Part shown: positions 1 to 8,484 of the stretch, piece after piece | Layout of the letters: every line of letters begins with the position of its first letter | How positions within the stretch are numbered: the stretch's first letter is position 1 | NCBI GenBank assembly: GCA_958296105.1 | Contig: OY282441.1 | Coordinates: 593,800-657,799, forward strand | Reading direction: 5' to 3' | Origin: an uncultured Dehalococcoidia bacterium | GTDB taxonomy: Bacteria; Chloroflexota; Dehalococcoidia; Lucifugimonadales; UBA1123 | DNA: 64,000 nucleotides | The notes under the pieces: generated by a model | Told to the model about the DNA's origin: nothing | Database searches by the model: none | What the model saw: the letters and a program-made list of their open reading frames with translations, nothing else | Made by a program: the position numbers and the translations under genes

Positions 1-899
1 CTCTGGACAAGGCGCTCGCCATTCAGGGCTATCTGCGAGGCTCGGAGTTCACCTACTCGCAGGATATCGAGGCTCCGCCTCCGGACTCGGACGGCGTGGA
101 CTGGTTCCTGTTCGATGCCAAGTCGGGCTACTCGGACTACTTCGGCTCGTCCATGACGGTCATGCTCAGGTCTGTGGGCGTTCCGGCGCGCATGGCGGCG
201 GGGTACGCTCCGGGCGAGCTGAACGAGGAGGGGCAGAGGGTGATACGCGACTCGGACAGTCACGGCTGGGTGCAGGCGTACTTCCCGGAGTACGGCTGGA
301 TAGACTTCGAGCCGACTCCGAACTGGCCTACGCACGAGCGTCAGCCGCTGGCGGGGCGGGCAGCGGGCATCATGGAGGATCCTCTCGAAGAGGACCCGGA
401 CGATGCGCTGGGGGCGCTCGGATTCAATACGTCCATCGAGGATCTGCTGGAAGAGGGGGGCGGCAGCGGCGGGGGCGGCGCGCTCGCGGAGGTGGTCTCG
501 GACTACTCCCGATATCTGGTGGGCGCGGGCATCGCGCTGGCAGGGGCGGCGGCGATATGGCTGGCGTGGTCTGCCATCTGGAACTTCGGGCTCGGGGCGC
601 TGGCGCCGGAGTCCAGGCTGTACGCCAAGATGACTAGGCTGGGCTGGCTCGCGGGCTTGGGGCGGAAGCCGGAGCAGACGCCCATCGAGTACGGGGCATA
701 CGTGGGCCGCTCTGTGCCGGCGGCGGACGAGGGGGCGCGGAAGATAGCTTCGACATACGCGACAGCGCGCTACGGAGGGCGCGAGGCGGACGAGGACGAG
801 CGCGAGGAGCTTGCGCTGGCGTGGAAGGGGATGAGGCTCAGCCTAGCAAGCCGAATGTTCAGGCGGCTGATTCCGCAGACGCAGGAGAGGCGAGGGTGA
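1..899 (+). CDS. Transglutaminase-like membrane protein, C-terminal part (5' end outside window)
   Basis: The reading frame is already open at the left edge (first full codon at base 3) and ends with TGA at 897-899, so only the C-terminal ~298 residues are seen. A transglutaminase-like core lies first: the region around SGYSDYFGSSM and RSVGVPARMAAGY matches the nucleophile helix and the following arginine turn, and DSHGWVQAYF plus GWIDFEPTP match the His and Asp parts of the triad. The usual cysteine in the GYC motif reads as serine. A Gly-rich linker, one membrane helix (about YLVGAGIALAGAAAIWLAW) and a basic cytoplasmic tail of the DUF4129 kind follow. The architecture resembles TgpA-type proteins, whose N-terminal membrane half would be upstream. 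The stop overlaps the GTG start of ogt, so the two are probably co-transcribed. Confidence 0.8.
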   Translation, partial: LDKALAIQGYLRGSEFTYSQDIEAPPPDSDGVDWFLFDAKSGYSDYFGSSMTVMLRSVGVPARMAAGYAPGELNEEGQRVIRDSDSHGWVQAYFPEYGWIDFEPTPNWPTHERQPLAGRAAGIMEDPLEEDPDDALGALGFNTSIEDLLEEGGGSGGGGALAEVVSDYSRYLVGAGIALAGAAAIWLAWSAIWNFGLGALAPESRLYAKMTRLGWLAGLGRKPEQTPIEYGAYVGRSVPAADEGARKIASTYATARYGGREADEDEREELALAWKGMRLSLASRMFRRLIPQTQERRG

Positions 900-1420
900 G
901 GACGCTCTTCTACGATGTGTTCGAGACGGATCTCGGCTGGGTGGGGCTGCTGGGTTCGGAGCGGGGCATCAGGAGAAGCTCCCTGCCCTGCCGCTCTCCG
1001 AAAGAGTGTCTGGGCGATCTGGGGGCTGAGGCGGAGGGCGCGGCGCGGGACGAGAGACGGTTCGAGGGGCTGAGGCAACGGCTTTCGGGCTACCTGCAAG
1101 GGCGCGCGGTGGACTTCCACGACGTGGCGCTGGACGTGGAGGACGCAACGGGGTTCCACAGGCGCGCGTGGGCGGCGTGCAGGTCGATTCCTCGCGGGGA
1201 GACGCGGACGTACAAGTGGCTGGCGCAGATGGCGGGGAGTCCGAGGGCGTCCAGGGCGGCGGGGCAGACTATGGCGAGAAACCGCGTTCCGATCATCGTG
1301 CCGTGCCACCGCGTGGTTGGGACGGACGGCAGCCTGAGAGGGTTCGGCAGCGGCGCGGCGCGGCTGGACCTCAAAAGGCAGCTGCTGGAGATGGAGGGGG
1401 TGGGCGGGCGTCTGCTGTAA
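896..1420 (+). CDS. ogt: Methylated-DNA--protein-cysteine methyltransferase
   Basis: A 174-residue protein that removes O6-alkyl groups from guanine by irreversible transfer to its own cysteine. The active-site motif IIVPCHRVVG places the acceptor at Cys137. The DNA-binding helix with the arginine finger is seen just before it (PRASRAAGQTMARN). Length and domain order match Ogt/MGMT. I chose GTG at 896 because it overlaps the upstream TGA (GTGA) and gives a normal N-terminus; an in-frame ATG at 821 would put 25 residues inside the previous gene. The 3' end of the gene is echoed in the following intergenic DNA. Confidence 0.9.
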   Translation: MRTLFYDVFETDLGWVGLLGSERGIRRSSLPCRSPKECLGDLGAEAEGAARDERRFEGLRQRLSGYLQGRAVDFHDVALDVEDATGFHRRAWAACRSIPRGETRTYKWLAQMAGSPRASRAAGQTMARNRVPIIVPCHRVVGTDGSLRGFGSGAARLDLKRQLLEMEGVGGRLL

Positions 1421-1500
1421 GAGAGGATGGAGGGGGAAAGCCGGCGGCGGCTGTAAGAGGGGGCGGCGTCTGGGGGGCGGGGCGGCGTCTGCTGTAAGAA
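1408..1500 (+). repeat. Short direct repeats of the ogt 3' end
   Basis: The last codons plus stop of ogt (GCGTCTGCTGTAAGA, 1408-1422) recur at 1485-1499, and a shorter relative (GGCGGCTGTAAGAG) lies at 1446-1459. The intervening DNA is G-rich without an obvious hairpin plus T-run. It looks like a small tandem copying of a gene end, a pattern found repeatedly in this window. Confidence 0.6.
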
Positions 1501-1527
1501 GGCGGCGGGCGTGAGAGTCTGCCTGCC

Positions 1528-1734
1528 CTACGTCTGGAGATCGCGGAGGACTTGGCGGGCGGTTTGCAGGTGTGGCTCGTCTACCATCAGGCGGCAGGGG
1601 TAGGCGGATACTCCCAAGAACGTGGAGGTGTCTCCGGCTCTGATGAGGGCGGGGACGCCGTTCTGGGTCAGGATGTCTCGCCACATCTCTGCGACGAGCT
1701 GATCGGGGGCGGTGGCGAGGTGGACCCACTTCAT
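1528..1734 (-). CDS. DUF2007-type putative signal-transducing protein
   Basis: A 68-residue protein beginning MKWVHLATAPDQLVAEMW. It has the small alpha/beta fold signature of DUF2007 (an N-terminal strand, a helix with LVAEMWRDILTQNGVPALI, a short loop, then LMVDEPHLQTARQVL). The function of this family is not established. The start ATG at 1734 overlaps the TGA stop of dnaE (ATGA), so it is translated as the last gene of the dnaE transcript. A longer frame starting upstream would run into dnaE and is not supported. Mg/metal or catalytic motifs are not visible. Confidence 0.75.
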   Translation of the reverse strand: MKWVHLATAPDQLVAEMWRDILTQNGVPALIRAGDTSTFLGVSAYPCRLMVDEPHLQTARQVLRDLQT

Positions 1735-4700
1735 GGCTGGACAGTCTCGACCGTGGCGGATCCGGAGCCGCCGAGAATATCTTGCAGGCTCTGGGCTAGA
1801 TCGTCCGACGCGCTGACCTTTATGGGTGTCCACTCCAGACGATATATCTTGCCGCCGGACGCTATCTCGAGCATGACGTCGTCAGCGCCAGAGTTGTCGA
1901 GCAGGAGACGCTTCACGTCGTCCAGCATCATCTGATCGGCGGCGACGCTGTCGGACTCGCGCATCTTCAGGCTGAGACGCTGAGGCAGGGTGGGCTTGGA
2001 GTGCGCCAGCGCGGGCTTGGGTTCGGGGGCGGCGATGCCGTTGCTCGCGTTTCCGTTGGCGGGGGTATTGACGCTGCCGTTGGCGCGCGCGGGCGAGGGC
2101 GAGGATGCGCTGGTCGGGGGAGGCGATGCGGCGGGGATGCTCCGAGCCGGCGCGGCTGGATGGGCGGGTTCGGGTTCGGGGGGCGCGGGCGCTTCCACGC
2201 GGGCGGGCGCGGGTGGAGAGGCGGGGACGGGAGGGCCTGGGGTGAACTCGCCGGCGTCGGTGCAGCTTATGCTTATCTCGTCTTCGCGCACGCGGACGGT
2301 GCCGGATACGGCGAGTATCTTACCTTCCTCCCAAAGCCCCTCCGCGCGCTGCATCTGGTCTTGCCACACGAACACCTCTATCTGGCCGTCCATGAGGGCG
2401 AGGCTGGCTATGAGGAACGGTTCGTTCTTCTTGGTGTATCGCTTGGTGACGGATGCGACCTGGCCAACGAGTGATATCTTCCGGCGCGCCATGCTCGGTT
2501 CGATTCCGCTTCTGAATACGATATGCTCAGAGTCGGCGGTGCTGAGCAGGGCGGCTAGAACGCTGATGCTCGACAGCGACATTCCCAAAAGCTCGCGCTC
2601 CCACTCCTCCTTCTCGCGGTCGGTGGCTATGGAATCGGAGAGGTCTATCTTCGTCAGCGGAGCGGATACGGACTCTCCGAAGAGGTCGAACATGGAGGTC
2701 TGGCTGGAGTCTCTGAGCCTGGACTCGCTCTGAGCGAGGCTAACGATGCGCTCTGCGGAGTCGAGCAGGGCGGCGCGGTCTCCGAAGTCGTCGAACGCGC
2801 CGACCTTTATCAGGCACTCCAATGTCTTGCGATTGACGCCGCCCATATCGGTATCGCGGCATATCTGTTCTAGGGATTCGAAGCCGCCGAGCGAGTCTCG
2901 GGACTCCAGCACGGCATCGACGGACGCGGTGCCGACGTTCTTGACCGCGCCCATGCCGAAGCGGATGGCGGTCGAGCCGTCTTCCTGCGGCTCGATGGTG
3001 AAGTCGGTGCGTCCCTTCGAGATGCTGGGGGGCAGCACCGGAATCTTCAGGCGCTGACACTCGGCGATGGCGGAGGTGACGCGCTCGGAGTGTCCCACGT
3101 AGGAGTTGAGCAGGGATACCATGTACTCGGCGGTGTAGTTCGCTTTCAGGTAGGCTGTCCAGTATGAGATCAAGCCGTAGCTGACGCTGTGCGCCTTGTT
3201 GAAGGCGTAGCCTGCGAACGGCTCCACGAGGGAGAACACCTTCTCGGAAAGCTCCTGATCGAACCCCTGACTGCGCGCGCCGAGCAGGAACTTCTCTCTC
3301 TCCTCAGCCATGATTTCGGGGATCTTCTTGCCCATTGCCTTGCGAACGATGTCCGCCTCGCCGAGCGAGTAGCCGGCGAAGGTGCGCGCTATGTGCAGAA
3401 CCTGATCCTGATAGACGATCACTCCGTAGGTCTCTTCGAGTATCTCTTCCAAAGCCGGATGGAGGTAAGTTACGGGAATTCGCCCGTGCTTGGCGTCTAT
3501 GAACGTGGAGATATGCTCCATTGGGCCGGGGCGGTAGAGTGCGATCATGGCTGCCACGTCGCCGAGCGCGGAGGGCTTTAGCTCCTTGATGTAGCGCGTC
3601 ATGCCGCTGCCTTCAAGCTGGAACACGCCGACAGTCTCGCCGCGTGAGAGGAGATCGAACGCTCTGGCGTCGTCCAGCGGTATGTCGGGCAGCTCGAAGC
3701 TGATTCCTCTGGTCTGGGCTATGAGGTCGCGCGCTTTTGCCAAGACGGTGAGGTTGACGAGTCCGAGAAAGTCCATCTTGAGCAAGCCGAGCGCGGCGAC
3801 GGGTTCCATGGCGTACTGGGTGGTGGCGGCGACGGAGCCGCTTTCGTCCGCTCTCTGAAGGCGCTGGAGGGGTACGACCTCGTCCAGCGGCTGCTGGGAG
3901 ATGACGACTCCGGCGGCGTGGGTGCTGGAGTTGCGCGTGACGCCTTCGAGTCCCTGCGCGGTCTCTACGAGGGTGCGGATAGACTCGTCGGCGGCGACGG
4001 CCTCGCCCAGCTCGGAGTTCGGGTCTGTCTTCGCCTCTTCGAGCGTGATGCCGAGCCGAGTCGGGATCATCCTCGCCACGCGGTCGACGTCGGCGTAGGA
4101 CATGGCTAGGGCGCGTCCGACGTCTCGGATGGCGGCGCGCGCGCCCATAGTGCCGAACGTGATGATGTGCGCCACATGCTCGCGTCCGTACTTCTGGACG
4201 ACGTAGTTTATGACTTCCTCGCGGCGGTCGTCCTGGAAGTCGAAGTCGATGTCGGGCATCTCCTTGCGCTCCAAGTTCAGGAAGCGCTCGAAGACGAGCT
4301 TGTAGGGGAGCGGGTTGACGTCGGTTACGCCGAGGCAGTAGAGGGTGAGGCTCGCCGCCGCGCTGCCGCGCACCGCAAGGAATATGTCGCGCTCGCGCAC
4401 GAATCGGGCGATGTCCCAGGCGACTAGGAAGTAGTTGTCGAAGCTGGTCTCTCGTATGACCGTAAGCTCGTATCGGAGGCGATCCTTCTCCTGCTCGGTG
4501 GCGTTGGGAATCAGGCGGTCTAGCCCATCCCAGCAGAGGTTGGACAGGTACTCGAAGGGGGTTGTCCGATCATCGGGCAGCTGGTACTGGGGCAGCCGAA
4601 GCTGGCTGAAGTCGAAGTCGAAGTCGCAGGTCTCGGCGACCATCTGGGTGTTGGAGACGGCTCGGGGCAGGTCGGGGTAGAGGTCTGCCATCTCCTGGGG

Positions 4701-5432
4701 GCTGGCGAGGTGGTAGGAGTCTTCCTCCATGCGAAGGCGCTTCGCATCTTCCACGTTGGTGTTGGTGTGGATGCAGATGAGGATGTCCTGAAGGCGCGCG
4801 TCCTCTCGGCGGATGTAGTGGGAGTCGTTGGTGGCGACTATGGGGATGCCGAGATCGTCGCGCAGCTCCAGCAAACCCTTGTTGATGGCGGGCAGCTCTG
4901 GAACGTCTCCGTGCCGCATGATCTCCAGATAGTAGTCTCCAAAGACTTCGCGGTACCAGCTGGCGGCGGCGCGCGCGGCGTCCATGTGTCCCTGCTGGAT
5001 GAGGGTGGGAATCTCTCCGCTGGGGCAGCCGGACATGACGATCAAGCCCTCGTGGTGGCGTTCGAGTATCTCGCGGTCCACTCGCGGCTTGTAGTAGAAG
5101 CCTTCGAGGTGGGACGAGGTTACGAGCTTGACCAGATTCCTGTAGCCGGCGGCGTTCTTTGCCAGAACGGTCATGTGGTACGGGGTGCGCTCGTTGGGGT
5201 TGCGCTCGTGGCGGCTGCGGGGCGCGACGTACATCTCGCAGCCGATGATGGGGCGGATGCCCTCGCTCTTGGCGAGTCTGTAGAAGTCGATGGCGCCGTA
5301 CATGCCGCCGTGATCGGTTATGGCGAGGCTGTCCATGCCCAGCTCGCGCGCGCGATGCACGAGGGGTTCGAGGCGGCTGAGACCGTCCAGCATCGAGAAT
5401 TCGGTATGGACGTGGAGATGGGCGAATGACAT
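1731..5432 (-). CDS. dnaE: DNA polymerase III alpha subunit
   Basis: A 1233-residue replicative polymerase catalytic subunit. The N-terminal PHP domain is clear (FAHLHVHTEFSMLDG near residue 3, ITDHGGMYGA near 40). The polymerase aspartates sit in MPDIDFDFQDDRR, and the palm/fingers region with the tRYIKELKPS and ALYRPGPME motifs follows. Helix-hairpin-helix and OB-fold domains (KISLVGQVASVTKRYTKKNEPF) come before about residue 1060. The last ~170 residues are unusual: a Pro/Ala-rich linker of about 60 residues and then a small ordered-looking domain (SADQMM-like to ILGGSGS). The gene is part of a minus-strand run with the DM13 gene upstream and DUF2007 downstream, with a 4-bp overlap to the latter. 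Confidence 0.97.
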   Translation of the reverse strand: MSFAHLHVHTEFSMLDGLSRLEPLVHRARELGMDSLAITDHGGMYGAIDFYRLAKSEGIRPIIGCEMYVAPRSRHERNPNERTPYHMTVLAKNAAGYRNLVKLVTSSHLEGFYYKPRVDREILERHHEGLIVMSGCPSGEIPTLIQQGHMDAARAAASWYREVFGDYYLEIMRHGDVPELPAINKGLLELRDDLGIPIVATNDSHYIRREDARLQDILICIHTNTNVEDAKRLRMEEDSYHLASPQEMADLYPDLPRAVSNTQMVAETCDFDFDFSQLRLPQYQLPDDRTTPFEYLSNLCWDGLDRLIPNATEQEKDRLRYELTVIRETSFDNYFLVAWDIARFVRERDIFLAVRGSAAASLTLYCLGVTDVNPLPYKLVFERFLNLERKEMPDIDFDFQDDRREEVINYVVQKYGREHVAHIITFGTMGARAAIRDVGRALAMSYADVDRVARMIPTRLGITLEEAKTDPNSELGEAVAADESIRTLVETAQGLEGVTRNSSTHAAGVVISQQPLDEVVPLQRLQRADESGSVAATTQYAMEPVAALGLLKMDFLGLVNLTVLAKARDLIAQTRGISFELPDIPLDDARAFDLLSRGETVGVFQLEGSGMTRYIKELKPSALGDVAAMIALYRPGPMEHISTFIDAKHGRIPVTYLHPALEEILEETYGVIVYQDQVLHIARTFAGYSLGEADIVRKAMGKKIPEIMAEEREKFLLGARSQGFDQELSEKVFSLVEPFAGYAFNKAHSVSYGLISYWTAYLKANYTAEYMVSLLNSYVGHSERVTSAIAECQRLKIPVLPPSISKGRTDFTIEPQEDGSTAIRFGMGAVKNVGTASVDAVLESRDSLGGFESLEQICRDTDMGGVNRKTLECLIKVGAFDDFGDRAALLDSAERIVSLAQSESRLRDSSQTSMFDLFGESVSAPLTKIDLSDSIATDREKEEWERELLGMSLSSISVLAALLSTADSEHIVFRSGIEPSMARRKISLVGQVASVTKRYTKKNEPFLIASLALMDGQIEVFVWQDQMQRAEGLWEEGKILAVSGTVRVREDEISISCTDAGEFTPGPPVPASPPAPARVEAPAPPEPEPAHPAAPARSIPAASPPPTSASSPSPARANGSVNTPANGNASNGIAAPEPKPALAHSKPTLPQRLSLKMRESDSVAADQMMLDDVKRLLLDNSGADDVMLEIASGGKIYRLEWTPIKVSASDDLAQSLQDILGGSGSATVETVQP

Positions 5433-5525
5433 GGCGACCCGTGTATGGTGGCTTTGGCGGTCAGGCAGGGGTCGGATTATATCAGAGACCGCTGGGCATT
5501 TTGCGCTGTGGGAAAAGGTCTATTT

Positions 5526-6131
5526 TCAGCTCTGTTCTTCCAGTGTGGCGACGCTGAACACGACCTGGAACGGCAGGCAGTAGATGACGACGGATCCGAA
5601 CGATTCGATGTCGACGTCCGCTGGAAACTCGTAGTTCTGATTGCCGCGGTTTCCCTTCAGCTGGCCGAGGTCGAGGTATCCGGACTCCCGGACGTCCGAG
5701 CGTCCCATCGGGTTCGGGTGGAGTGCGGCGAGGACGTGCAGGTCGGGGCCGTTGGTCACGGACAGGTTCTCGAATCTCAGTATGCCTCTTCCGTCGGGAA
5801 GGCGGTAGAGGGTCACGGAGCCGCTGCCCTTGTGGAAGCTGTCTGCATCCCTGAACATGCCAGTCGCCAATACGGTGGACTCTGGCATCTCCATCTGCTC
5901 GGGCATCGGCTCCGTCATGTCCGTTACGATCTTGGACATTCCCGCCATGACGCTCTCGGCGTCTGCCTGCGTCATATCGTCTGGGATCTGGGCGTTGGCG
6001 GAGAAGGGGAACTCCTCTTCTACGGTGGTGCTGGAAAGCAGCGGCGACAGCAGCCACCACGCCAGCGCGAGAATGGGAATGGCGACGATGACGGCGGCTA
6101 CTGCTATGGTCTTCTTGGACAGGAGGTTCAC
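5526..6131 (-). CDS. Membrane-anchored DM13-domain protein
   Basis: A 201-residue protein with a GTG start. An N-terminal hydrophobic helix (about residues 9-32, AVAAVIVAIPILALAWWLL) serves as signal anchor, and the remainder would be extracytoplasmic. Residues ~90-198 match the DM13 domain: FRDADSFHKGSGSVTLYRL, then NGPDLHVL and the conserved YCLPF, which carries the single cysteine proposed for redox or electron transfer in this family. The biochemical role of bacterial DM13 proteins is not settled. It lies between pfk and dnaE on the same strand with ~100-bp gaps, so co-transcription is possible but not shown. Confidence 0.8.
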   Translation of the reverse strand: MNLLSKKTIAVAAVIVAIPILALAWWLLSPLLSSTTVEEEFPFSANAQIPDDMTQADAESVMAGMSKIVTDMTEPMPEQMEMPESTVLATGMFRDADSFHKGSGSVTLYRLPDGRGILRFENLSVTNGPDLHVLAALHPNPMGRSDVRESGYLDLGQLKGNRGNQNYEFPADVDIESFGSVVIYCLPFQVVFSVATLEEQS

Positions 6132-6242
6132 GGGCTAGGCTCCTAACTGTTGGAATCAGGGGCGGAATCGGGGTTTTCGGGATTCGCAGGCTGTGGGGGA
6201 TCTCGGGGAGTGCGACGCGACGGGGGCGAGCGCTCTATGGGG

Positions 6243-7445
6243 TCACATGAGCCGTCCGAGTCTGGGCATGGGGCCGACGAGTGGATCGAGGTAAGAGACG
6301 AAATCGGGCGTGACGAAGAGCCGATGGGCGTCCAAGAACTGGGGGGGCATGGTTCGCACCTTGCCGCCGACCTGATCGAGGGGCGCGAGGCCGGTGGAGA
6401 AGGGGCAGGCGTATTTAGCTTCGCGCGCGGCGTCTTCGCTAGGGGCGTCTTGGCGTTCCAGTGTGACTATCACGTCTCCCCTGCCCTCGCGCGCGGCTGC
6501 GACTGCGGCGCGGCCTGCAAGCTCGGCGTGGCGCATGTCGGTATCCGAGTGCGACTCGATGAAGGATCGCTGGATGGTGCCGGGCTTTTCGTATCTGGCG
6601 CGGACTCCGAGCGCGCGGCTCACGAGGGCGGCGAGGTGGCGCGCGGGGCCGTCGTAGTACTCGTGTCCGAAGTCGTCGGTGAACCAAGCGTTGGTCTGTC
6701 CTCCGAGAATGCCGCTTGCGCCTCTGGCGTTTTCGGAGACGACGGCCACGGCGAATCCGTATCTGGAGTAGGCGTCCTCGATCATGGAGGTGAACTTGTC
6801 TTCGTCTATCGGGATCTCGGGGACGCAGATGACGTGCGGGGCGTCCATCTCGTCGCGCCTTGCGAGCGCGGCGCTGGCGGCGAGCCAGCCGGCATCTCTG
6901 CCCATCACCTCTATTATGGTGATCGGAGACGCGCCGCGAAGTGCTTCGGCGTCGCGCCCCGCGCCCATCGCGGCAAGCGCCACGAATCTGGCGGCGCTGC
7001 CGTAGCCGGGGCAGTGGTCGGTCATAACCAGATCGTTGTCTATGGTCTTGGGGACGTTGACGACGTTCAGGTCGTACCCGATCTTGCGCGCCGTCTGGTG
7101 GAGGGTGTGGCCGGTCTCTGCGGAGTCGTTGCCGCCGATGATGAACCAGAATCCCACGTCGAGCCGGTCTAGGTACTCGAACACGGGGGACGTGTCTTCG
7201 TCCCGAAGGCGGCGGCGCGTGGAGCCTATGGCGGCTCCGGGGGTGTCCATGACCGCGCGCCACTGGCGTTCGGTGACGCGGGAGAGGTCGAGCGAGCGGC
7301 CTTCGAGAATGCCCTCGATGCCGTGCGGGGCGGCGTAGAGGGCGCCGGGCATGGTGGCGGCGAATTCGGACGCGATGGCGTACAGGCTGCGGTTGAGTAC
7401 GCGGGTGCAGCCGCCGGACTGCATGACGAGGGCGTTGCGGGGCAT
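6243..7445 (-). CDS. 6-phosphofructokinase, pyrophosphate-dependent type
   Basis: A 400-residue PFK-family enzyme that phosphorylates fructose 6-phosphate in glycolysis, or reverses that step. GGNDS at 104-108 and PKTIDNDL at 132-139 are the substrate and phosphoryl-donor motifs. A lysine (Lys133) stands in place of the glycine of ATP-PFKs, and the second residue pair is GGND rather than GGDG; both are hallmarks of PPi-using enzymes (family knowledge). EVMGRDAGWLA is the fructose-6-phosphate motif. The first glycine loop is QSGGCTRVLN rather than the usual SGGxxPGxN, a deviation worth noting. The start lies 13 bp from the end of the HAD gene, suggesting an operon. Confidence 0.88.
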   Translation of the reverse strand: MPRNALVMQSGGCTRVLNRSLYAIASEFAATMPGALYAAPHGIEGILEGRSLDLSRVTERQWRAVMDTPGAAIGSTRRRLRDEDTSPVFEYLDRLDVGFWFIIGGNDSAETGHTLHQTARKIGYDLNVVNVPKTIDNDLVMTDHCPGYGSAARFVALAAMGAGRDAEALRGASPITIIEVMGRDAGWLAASAALARRDEMDAPHVICVPEIPIDEDKFTSMIEDAYSRYGFAVAVVSENARGASGILGGQTNAWFTDDFGHEYYDGPARHLAALVSRALGVRARYEKPGTIQRSFIESHSDTDMRHAELAGRAAVAAAREGRGDVIVTLERQDAPSEDAAREAKYACPFSTGLAPLDQVGGKVRTMPPQFLDAHRLFVTPDFVSYLDPLVGPMPRLGRLM

Positions 7446-7458
7446 CGGAGTCGGGGGG

Positions 7459-8175
7459 CTACGCGCCCATCTTCTGGGCGAGGTCTTCGAAATCGGTCGC
7501 CACTACGTCGATCCAGTCCTCTGGGGAGGTGTCTATCTGGGCGCGGGGGCCGCGCTCGAATGGGCGGGGGACGAACGCCGTTCTCAACCCCTGCGCTCGG
7601 GCGGCTTTCAGGTCGCCCTTGTGCGCCGCCGTCATCATCACCTCAGAGGTTTCGAGTCCGAGAATGTCGGCTGCCATCAGGTAGGCTTCAGGGTCGGGCT
7701 TGTAGTGACGCGCCAACTCTGCGGACAGGATGCAGTCCCAAGGAAGTCCAGCCCACTTCGCCATGTTGGTCAGGAGCGCCACGTTGCCGTTGGACAAGGT
7801 GGCTATGACGTAGCGAGTCTTGAGCCGAGTCAGTCCGGGCGGGGAGTCGGGCCAAGGGTCGAGGCGGTGCCACGCCCTGTTGAAGTGATCTTTCTCGTCT
7901 TCGGACAGCCCCTCTATGCCGTACTGAGTCAGGAGGTCTTCGAGAGCCATGCGGTGGAGGTCGTCTATGCGCGTCCAAGCGAGCTCGCCCCGCCGGACGC
8001 GGTTCATGGAGGGGCCATACGTGCCGCGCCATGCGTCTGCGAACTCTGCCCAGTCGACGTGTTCGATGCGCTTGCGCTTGCCGAGCGCCCTGCCCTCTCG
8101 CGTGATGCTGCCTCGCCAGTCCACCACGGTGCCAAACACGTCGAACACAAGGGCTTTGACTTCGTTGATGAGCAT
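7459..8175 (-). CDS. HAD-family hydrolase, haloacid dehalogenase type II-like
   Basis: A 238-residue HAD protein. Motif I is VFDVFGTVVDW (nucleophile Asp near residue 12), motif II TLSNGN, motif III lysine in HYKPDPEAY, and motif IV AAHKGDLKAA. The helical cap between motifs I and II and overall length match (S)-2-haloacid dehalogenases (type II), which hydrolyse 2-haloacids. HAD substrate range cannot be read from sequence alone, so a phosphatase is possible. It heads the minus-strand group HAD-pfk-DM13-dnaE and is divergent from the acyl-CoA ligase across a repeat-bearing intergenic region. Confidence 0.85.
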   Translation of the reverse strand: MLINEVKALVFDVFGTVVDWRGSITREGRALGKRKRIEHVDWAEFADAWRGTYGPSMNRVRRGELAWTRIDDLHRMALEDLLTQYGIEGLSEDEKDHFNRAWHRLDPWPDSPPGLTRLKTRYVIATLSNGNVALLTNMAKWAGLPWDCILSAELARHYKPDPEAYLMAADILGLETSEVMMTAAHKGDLKAARAQGLRTAFVPRPFERGPRAQIDTSPEDWIDVVATDFEDLAQKMGA

Positions 8176-8484
8176 TTGTGCGCCTCGCGGGGGATGACTG
8201 TATACTGGCGGTCGCTGTGTGGAATGTTACGCAGGGATTGGGGAAGTGTCAATATGGGTGGTCACACTCACCCTAGCACTCTGCCTTCGAGGGAGAGAGG
8301 GGTCTGGTTCGCAACTGCGGTATCACCCTCTCCCCAACCCTCTCCCTGAGGGAGAGGGGGCTTATGTACCGCGATACGGTTGTACCGCGATACGCGATGC
8401 GGCATCGGCTGGTGGCGGTTGACATACGCGCGGGGGCGTGTGAGATTATCTGTGGCGCATACAGACAGCGAGCAGGGGGCGATC
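8176..8484. repeat. Divergent intergenic region with REP-like palindromes
   Basis: About 310 bp without a supported gene between the HAD gene and the acyl-CoA ligase. Two palindromic units are seen: a degenerate one near 8268-8300 (CACTCACCCTAGCACTCTGCC then GAGGGAGAGAGGGG) and a good one at 8329-8362 (ACCCTCTCCC... CCCTCTCCC TGA GGGAGAGGG). The second half also holds a repeated ACCGCGATACG at 8367-8398. The same palindrome family recurs five more times in the window. Confidence 0.7.

Noticed and set aside
3060-5429. Several 80-240 codon frames antisense to dnaE
   Set aside because: All lie inside the strongly conserved dnaE sequence and have no independent support.
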